Positions 33,357 to 38,045 of a DNA stretch of 38,045 bases are shown here, piece after piece. The stretch's first letter is position 1. Each line of letters opens with the position of its first letter. Where the stretch lies: positions 1 to 38,045 of the forward strand of contig CATLBH010000027.1 of NCBI GenBank assembly GCA_949878745.1. Direction: 5' to 3'. The translations under genes were made by a program, and so were the position numbers. This DNA is from an uncultured Ruminiclostridium sp. GTDB taxonomy: Bacteria; Bacillota; Clostridia; Oscillospirales; Ruminococcaceae. The notes below the pieces were generated by a model that ran no database searches, was not told where the DNA came from, and saw only the letters and a program-made list of their open reading frames with translations.

Positions 33357-34602
33357 CCGCCGCTTTGATTTTTTCCCTGTACTCCTTTGCCGCCTGTTCC
33401 AATTTATTTTCTCCAAATTTATAATAAACTCTGTCTTTCAGCTCGTCGGGAAGATACTGCTGTTCCACGTAATGATTAGGGAATTCGTGGGGGTAAAGGT
33501 AATTTTGTCCCTTTACGGCGGCGCCTTCTCCGTCGTAGTGCTTATTCTGAAGCTGTCGGGGGAAATCGCCGGTTATTCCCCGCTCGATATCTGCGGCGGC
33601 CGACTGTATGGCAACGTTGGCGCTGTTGGATTTGGGACTGGTGGCAAGCAGGACAACCGCCTGAGCCAAAGGAATACGGGCTTCGGGAAGACCGAGCTGT
33701 AGCGCCGCATCAACGCAGGCTTTTGCCACAACTATCCCATTAGGGTACGCAAGGCCAATATCCTCCGAGGCGGTAACAAGAAGCCTTCGGCAGACAGAGG
33801 GCAAATCCCCCGCTTCAAGCAGTCTCGCCATATAATGAAGCGCCGCGTTTTCGTCGGAGCCTCTGATAGACTTCTGAAAGGCGGACAACAGGTCGTAATG
33901 CTGATCCCCGTCCCGATCGTAGCGCATATTGCTTCTCTGGGCAAGCTCGGAAGCGAGAGCCTTGGTAATCTTTCCGTCGTTGGCGGAAAGCACGCAAAGC
34001 TCAACGGTGTTAAGGGATTTCCGAACGTCTCCGCCGCAGCCCTTGGCAATTTGCTCAAAAACTCCTTCTTCAATATCCATTTCTTCCCCCGCTTCTTCAA
34101 AGGCAAGCCTGAAGCCCCGTTCAACGGCGGGCTGTATCTCTTTGGGAGTAAGAGGCTTAAACTCAAAAACGGTGGAGCGGGATAAAATGGCGTTGTAGAC
34201 GTAAAAAAACGGATTTTCCGTTGTTGAGGCGATAAGAGTAATATCTCCCGTTTCAATATATTCCAAAAGACTCTGCTGCTGCTTTTTGTTAAGGTACTGT
34301 ATCTCATCAAGATAAAGCAGAATACCGTTCAGAGAGGAAAAGGTGTTTCGGGAGGCTATTATTTCCTTTATATCGGAGGTTGAAGCAGAGGTTCCGTTAA
34401 GCTTGTACAGATCCATATTGCTTTTTTTGGCTATTATATTTGCAACGGTGGTCTTTCCCACTCCAGAAGGGCCGTAAAAAATCATATTGGGAATGTGACC
34501 GCTCTCGATAATGTTTTTCAGCGGTCTTCCGTTCCCCAACAAGTGGGACTGACCGTAAACCTCGCTCAGCTCACCCGGACGTATCTTGTCAGCTAATGGC
34601 AT
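33340..34602 (-). CDS. rarA: Replication-associated recombination ATPase RarA
   Basis: RarA (MgsA) is an AAA+ ATPase related to clamp loaders that acts at stalled replication forks. The 420-residue protein has Walker A YGPSGVGKTT near residue 44, Walker B LLYLDEIQYLNK near residue 96, sensor 1 LIASTTENP near residue 124, arginine-finger region LSRSTVFEFKPL, and the C-terminal MgsA domain (SFQKSIRGSDENAALHYMARLLEAGD-like region near residue 230). I used the ATG at 34602, seven bases after AAGGA; a GTG seven codons upstream overlaps the site. It is a single gene with a hairpin leader. Confidence 0.94.
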   Translation of the reverse strand: MPLADKIRPGELSEVYGQSHLLGNGRPLKNIIESGHIPNMIFYGPSGVGKTTVANIIAKKSNMDLYKLNGTSASTSDIKEIIASRNTFSSLNGILLYLDEIQYLNKKQQQSLLEYIETGDITLIASTTENPFFYVYNAILSRSTVFEFKPLTPKEIQPAVERGFRLAFEEAGEEMDIEEGVFEQIAKGCGGDVRKSLNTVELCVLSANDGKITKALASELAQRSNMRYDRDGDQHYDLLSAFQKSIRGSDENAALHYMARLLEAGDLPSVCRRLLVTASEDIGLAYPNGIVVAKACVDAALQLGLPEARIPLAQAVVLLATSPKSNSANVAIQSAAADIERGITGDFPRQLQNKHYDGEGAAVKGQNYLYPHEFPNHYVEQQYLPDELKDRVYYKFGENKLEQAAKEYREKIKAAAKKPS

Positions 34603-34626
34603 TGACTTTTCCTTTCTTGTCACTCA

Positions 34627-34657
34627 ATGACCCCACCGCTTATGGCAGTGGGGTCAT
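34627..34657 (-). promoter_or_regulatory. Hairpin in the rarA leader
   Basis: Perfect 10-base arms ATGACCCCAC and GTGGGGTCAT (34627-34636/34648-34657) with an 11-base loop lie about 25 bases upstream of the rarA start. There is no T-run after it on the minus strand, so it is more likely a leader structure or mobile-element remnant than a terminator. Confidence 0.55.
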
Positions 34658-34725
34658 ATATGTCCCTTTTCCCTTTTATGTTGATAAACATTTATAAAAT
34701 TTTCCTATCACCAAAATGACGGAAT

Positions 34726-34754
34726 GGGCAGTGAGCCACCCCGGATCACTGCCC
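34726..34754 (-). terminator. Hairpin after the C39-like gene
   Basis: Nine-base arms GGGCAGTGA and TCACTGCCC (34726-34734/34746-34754) lie 17 bases after the peptidase stop. The stem is strong but no U-tract follows it in the minus-strand RNA, so termination is only possible, not certain. Confidence 0.45.
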
Positions 34755-34770
34755 GAAAAACTGAAAACTG

Positions 34771-35130
34771 CTATTCGGCATATATTTCTAAGAACGACGT
34801 AATTTTCCCATGTGTGTATTCCCCCTCAATCAAACCAAACTCCGGATCATAATATTTTTTATCATAAAGCAACGTCCAATGTGTATATCCCGTATTTGTA
34901 TGGACTGTCAAAATCGAATACTTGTAGGGAACAGGAAGTTTCTTGGAAATACGTTTATTTCTTTCAGCGTGTCTGACACCATAAAAATCAAGTATTTCTA
35001 TCAGTTGACCGATACTCGTAGCTCCATCAGTTTTCATATCTTTGATCACTTCTTCAATACTTTTCCCGGTAATCATGGCAATACACGCCTGTCCGCATGT
35101 TGAAAAAGTAGGCTGCATAACCAATTCCAT
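34771..35130 (-). CDS. Orphan C39-like cysteine peptidase
   Basis: This 119-residue protein is almost only a papain-like C39 fold. Gln7 and Cys12 lie in MQPTFSTCGQACIAMITG, His near residue 84 in YTHWTLLYD and Asp near residue 94 in YYDPEFGL: all four residues expected for catalysis are present. In bacteriocin exporters this domain is fused to an ABC transporter and trims double-glycine leaders; here there is no transporter, no leader peptide gene and no signal peptide. It may be a cytosolic protease, a toxin or an effector-like enzyme. GGTGG precedes the ATG and a consensus promoter lies upstream. Confidence 0.72.
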   Translation of the reverse strand: MELVMQPTFSTCGQACIAMITGKSIEEVIKDMKTDGATSIGQLIEILDFYGVRHAERNKRISKKLPVPYKYSILTVHTNTGYTHWTLLYDKKYYDPEFGLIEGEYTHGKITSFLEIYAE

Positions 35131-35198
35131 GTATCACACCACCCAATCTCATTTTCTGCTTTATCAATTTCTTCGACAAATCCCGATTTGCCGGATTA

Positions 35199-35227
35199 AT
35201 TATATCACGAACAATTTTCCATTTCAA
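35199..35227 (-). promoter_or_regulatory. Promoter of the C39-like gene
   Basis: TTGAAA (35222-35227) and TATAAT (35199-35204) are 17 bases apart on the minus strand, giving a leader of about 60 bases. The gene is thus independent of prs upstream. Confidence 0.75.
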
Positions 35228-35318
35228 AAAATCATTGATTAAATCGCTGGCGGTCAGAATCGTCAATCTGAAAGAGAAGAGGTCATCATATTTTATAACC
35301 TATAACTTAAAAATTAAC

Positions 35319-36482
35319 TTATAAATTATCCGCGCTTTTAACATTGTATTTTCTCAGCAGCGATTTTATTTTTGTATGAGGGTCGATGACCTTACTGGTG
35401 GATATATCGTGATTAATGGCGGCAATAAGGTAGGCTATGTACTTGGACACGTCCACCTCCTTAAACCATTCACGGGAAAGCAGGTCGGGAGTTCTGTATG
35501 TGAGGTTTGTGCCGAATACGTAGTCTATCATTCCTTCCTTATAAGCCTTGTCAAACTTATCAAGACCCGCCGTGAAGATAGGATATGTAGCGTAGGCAAT
35601 AATTCTTTTTGCCTTGCGCTTTTTCAGCTCGTAAGCGATATCAAGCATCGAGTCGCCGGAGGAGATTATATCGTCGGAAATAAACACCGTCATATCCTCA
35701 ACCGAATTACCCAGATACTCATGGGCAACTATCGGGTTGCGTCCGTTTACGATAGTTGAATAATCCCGCCTTTTGTAGAACATACCCATCTGTACTCCCA
35801 AAACGGAGGCGTAGTACATATTGCGGTTAAGGGCACCTTCGTCGGGGCTTACCACCATAAAGTGCTCGGGAGAAACGTCAAGCTCCTTAACCTCCTGAAA
35901 CATCGCTTTAAGCACCTGATAGGAGGGCATAACGTTGTCAAATCCCATAAGCGGCACCGCGTTGCATACTCTCGCATCGTGAGCGTCAAAGGTGATCAGA
36001 TTGGATACTCCCATTGCCTGAAGCTCCTGAAGCATTACTGCACAGTCCAAAGACTCGCGGTAGTTTCTTCTGTGTTGCCTGCCGCCGTAAAGTATGGGCA
36101 TTACCACGCTTATTCTGTGGGCTTTTCCGCCCATTGCCTGAATAACGCGCTTTAAATCCTGAAAATGATCGTCGGGGGACATAAAATTTTCCCTTCCGAA
36201 CATTTTATAGGTACAGCTGTAATTGCCCACATCGACAATAATAAAGATATCGTCGCCGCGAATAGAGGTTTTTATAAGCCCCTTTCCGTCGCCGGAGGAA
36301 AATCTCGGGCATTCGGTATCCACAAGGTAGGAGGGCTGTGCGTAAGGAGTATTTTCAGACCACTGAACAAGATAATTGTTGATCTTGTTACCCAAATCCT
36401 TGGCGCCGTCGGTAGCGATAATGCCTAAGGGAGCCACCTGCTGCTTTGATTTAAGCACTATTTCACTTGCTTTCTCAGTCAT
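35319..36482 (-). CDS. prs: Ribose-phosphate pyrophosphokinase, long form
   Basis: Prs makes PRPP from ribose-5-phosphate and ATP for purine, pyrimidine, histidine and NAD synthesis. The 387-residue protein has the flexible-loop region LYGGRQHRRNYRES near residue 133, FDAHDARVCNAVP near residue 165, and the PRPP-binding loop VFISDDIISSGDSM near residue 265. It is about 70 residues longer than the common 315-residue Prs, with extra sequence at both ends and within the first domain. AAAGGA precedes the ATG. It lies 71 bases after glyA on the same strand with no promoter between, so the two are likely an operon. Confidence 0.92.
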   Translation of the reverse strand: MTEKASEIVLKSKQQVAPLGIIATDGAKDLGNKINNYLVQWSENTPYAQPSYLVDTECPRFSSGDGKGLIKTSIRGDDIFIIVDVGNYSCTYKMFGRENFMSPDDHFQDLKRVIQAMGGKAHRISVVMPILYGGRQHRRNYRESLDCAVMLQELQAMGVSNLITFDAHDARVCNAVPLMGFDNVMPSYQVLKAMFQEVKELDVSPEHFMVVSPDEGALNRNMYYASVLGVQMGMFYKRRDYSTIVNGRNPIVAHEYLGNSVEDMTVFISDDIISSGDSMLDIAYELKKRKAKRIIAYATYPIFTAGLDKFDKAYKEGMIDYVFGTNLTYRTPDLLSREWFKEVDVSKYIAYLIAAINHDISTSKVIDPHTKIKSLLRKYNVKSADNL

Positions 36483-36553
36483 TTTTACGTCCTTTCGTAA
36501 ACGGTGGAGATTTAGAACTTAATTCTCATATGATTTACGGCCTTGCAGCAAAT

Positions 36554-37810
36554 TTATTCATAAAGGGGATATTTGGCGCAGATACCGTTAACTATGTCTC
36601 TTGCATTCTCCATATTTGCTTCAAAATCGGAGGCGGCAAGGTAAATGCTTTCGCCGATCTTAAGCATATCCTCTTTTTTAAGTCCGCGCGTGGTAACGGC
36701 CGCGGTTCCTATTCTTACGCCGCTGGTAACAAAGGGCTTTTCGGGATCGTTGGGAATGGCGTTTTTATTTACGGTTATATATACGTCGTCAAGACGCTTT
36801 TCAAGTTCTTTTCCGGTAATGCTGAAGGGACGCAGGTCGACAAGCATAAGGTGATTGTCGGTGCCTCCGGAAACCAAACGAAAACCTCTCTTGACAAGCT
36901 CTCCCGCCAATGCCTGAGCGTTGACTATAATTTGTTTTCCGTATTCCTTGAAGGAGGGGTCGAGAGCTTCTTTGAGACAAACCGCTTTTGCGGCTATAAC
37001 GTGCATCAAAGGGCCGCCCTGTGTTCCGGGGAATATGGCTTTATTGATTTTCTTGGCAATTTCCTCGTCGTTGCAGAGTATCATACCGCCCCTTGGGCCT
37101 CTGAGGGTTTTGTGGGTGGTGGTGGTAACAACGTCGGCGTAGGGGACGGGGGACATATGGACGCCTGCGGCAACAAGTCCCGCGATATGCGCCATATCCA
37201 CCATAAAGTAAGCGCCCACGCTCTTGGCGATTTGGGAAATCTTTTCAAAATCTATTTTACGGGGATACGCGCTTGCGCCGGCCACTATCAGCTTAGGCTT
37301 ATTCTCTTTGGCAAGGCGCTCGATTTCGTCATAATCTATGGTTTCGGTTTCGTCGCTAAGTCCGTAGGGGATAAAGTTGAAGTACTTCCCCGAAAGGTTT
37401 ACGGGGGAACCGTGGGTAAGGTGTCCGCCGTGGGCAAGGCTCATTCCCAGAACCGTATCGCCGGGCTCGAGAAGCGCGAAATAAACTGCGGTATTCGCCT
37501 GTGCTCCAGAATGGGGCTGAACATTGGCGAAATTACAGCCGAAAAGCTTTTTCGCGCGGTCTATGGCAATGTTTTCCACCACGTCGACGCACTGGCAGCC
37601 GCCATAATAGCGCTTCGCGGGATAGCCCTCGGCGTACTTGTTGGTGAGAACGCTTCCCATTGCCGCCATAACGGCGGGAGAAACGATGTTTTCGCTGGCG
37701 ATAAGCTCAAGATTGCGTCTCTGGCGCTTAAGCTCGTCGTTCATTGCCTCCGATACTTCGGGATCAAAGTCCTTCAAAAAACCTATGGTATTGACTAAAT
37801 CGTTGTACAT
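36554..37810 (-). CDS. glyA: Serine hydroxymethyltransferase
   Basis: GlyA converts serine and tetrahydrofolate to glycine and methylene-THF, using PLP. The 418-residue protein has [17 protein letters not shown] near residue 35, the active-site tyrosines region [29 protein letters not shown] near residue 200, and the PLP lysine in [15 protein letters not shown] near residue 225. I used the ATG at 37810, eight bases after GAGG; the ATG two codons earlier is too close to the site. It heads the glyA-prs unit. Confidence 0.96.
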   Translation of the reverse strand: MYNDLVNTIGFLKDFDPEVSEAMNDELKRQRRNLELIASENIVSPAVMAAMGSVLTNKYAEGYPAKRYYGGCQCVDVVENIAIDRAKKLFGCNFANVQPHSGAQANTAVYFALLEPGDTVLGMSLAHGGHLTHGSPVNLSGKYFNFIPYGLSDETETIDYDEIERLAKENKPKLIVAGASAYPRKIDFEKISQIAKSVGAYFMVDMAHIAGLVAAGVHMSPVPYADVVTTTTHKTLRGPRGGMILCNDEEIAKKINKAIFPGTQGGPLMHVIAAKAVCLKEALDPSFKEYGKQIIVNAQALAGELVKRGFRLVSGGTDNHLMLVDLRPFSITGKELEKRLDDVYITVNKNAIPNDPEKPFVTSGVRIGTAAVTTRGLKKEDMLKIGESIYLAASDFEANMENARDIVNGICAKYPLYE

Positions 37811-37876
37811 TCGCATTTCCTCGTTTCGTTTGCATTTTTCAGCGGCTTTTTGCCGCAGGACGAAAGTTACAATATA

Positions 37877-37905
37877 ATTATACTATTTTTTGACATAAAT
37901 TTCAA
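37877..37905 (-). promoter_or_regulatory. Promoter of glyA-prs
   Basis: TTGAAA (37900-37905) and TATAAT (37877-37882) are 17 bases apart on the minus strand. A small GCGGC-5-GCCGC hairpin (37842-37856) lies in the leader of about 60 bases. Confidence 0.78.
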
Positions 37906-37969
37906 TAGTTTTTGAAAAATATTTAGGGAACCGCTGATTAAATCGGTGTGTGCATATTGCGCGGCAGAT

Positions 37970-38045
37970 TTTTCGTCAGATTGTACAAATTCGACGCAGG
38001 CGGGCTAGCGCCCGTCAAGGAGAAGTTGTGCAATCTGACGGAAAA
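37970..38045. repeat. Inverted-repeat element cut by the window edge (MITE-like)
   Basis: Arms of about 19-20 bases (37970-37988 and 38026-38045), matching except for one inserted base and one mismatch, enclose a second hairpin with GACG-GGCG against CGCC-CGTC (37993-38016). The outer sequence AGGGAACCGCTGATTAAATCGG (part of 37924-37945) may be the element end. No transposase frame is seen. It could be a nonautonomous mobile element or a structured RNA. Confidence 0.55.

Noticed and set aside
35054-35266. A 70-codon minus-strand frame upstream of and overlapping the C39-like gene
   Set aside because: It uses a TTG start without a ribosome site, spans the promoter of the C39-like gene and overlaps its coding start in another frame.

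Overview
The window looks like a chromosomal segment of an anaerobic, endospore-forming member of the Clostridia, most likely an Oscillospiraceae/Ruminococcaceae-type gut organism. The basis is gene content: spoIIE and yunB (sporulation), a GlgC/GlgD pair with GlgB, PduL used as phosphotransacylase, a DUF951-prfA-tsaC-coaE cluster, a long-form PRPP synthetase, and sigma-A promoters with consensus -10 boxes. I cannot name a species from the sequence. No rRNA, tRNA, CRISPR array, phage gene or transposase was recognised.

Layout: 1-589 holds a possible C-terminal fragment of an upstream gene and copy A of a multi-hairpin repeat. 590-7940 is an energy-reserve region on the minus strand: glgB-glgC-glgD, a terminator, then pap (polyphosphate:AMP phosphotransferase) and yicC. 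7940-10601 has spoIIE with a long structured leader, divergent from a small ribbon-helix-helix regulator. 10883-15179 has mrp, rlmN, a tocopherol-cyclase-like protein and a convergent FAD/Rieske oxidoreductase. 15252-17758 is an ECF-type sigma factor with a large membrane-anchored partner. 17954-18714 has a 35-residue membrane peptide and pduL. 18717-19137 is a roughly 415-bp palindrome made of two inverted copies (B and C) of the repeat. 19141-22710 has ogt, then a zur-znuA-znuC-znuB zinc uptake operon with its own operator and terminator. 22773-30550 is a minus-strand housekeeping series: DUF951, prfA, tsaC, coaE, a lytic transglycosylase, an M18 aminopeptidase, yunB and ligA. 30597-32246 has a membrane protein, a DinB-family gene broken by an in-frame stop, and a NUDIX hydrolase. 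32403-34602 has an S1-domain protein convergent with rarA. 34771-37810 has an orphan C39-like cysteine peptidase and prs-glyA. The right edge holds an inverted-repeat (MITE-like) element that runs out of the window.

How the genes work together: glgBCD makes glycogen, and pap can turn polyphosphate into ADP, so carbon and phosphate reserves sit side by side. Zur probably represses its own ZnuABC operon in high zinc. GlyA and Prs supply one-carbon units and PRPP for nucleotide synthesis. The most interesting unexplained structures are the repeat family, which shows one compensated base-pair change; the spoIIE leader, whose pairing is best in the spoIIE-sense RNA; the palindrome over the yunB ribosome binding site; and the single-stop DinB pseudogene.
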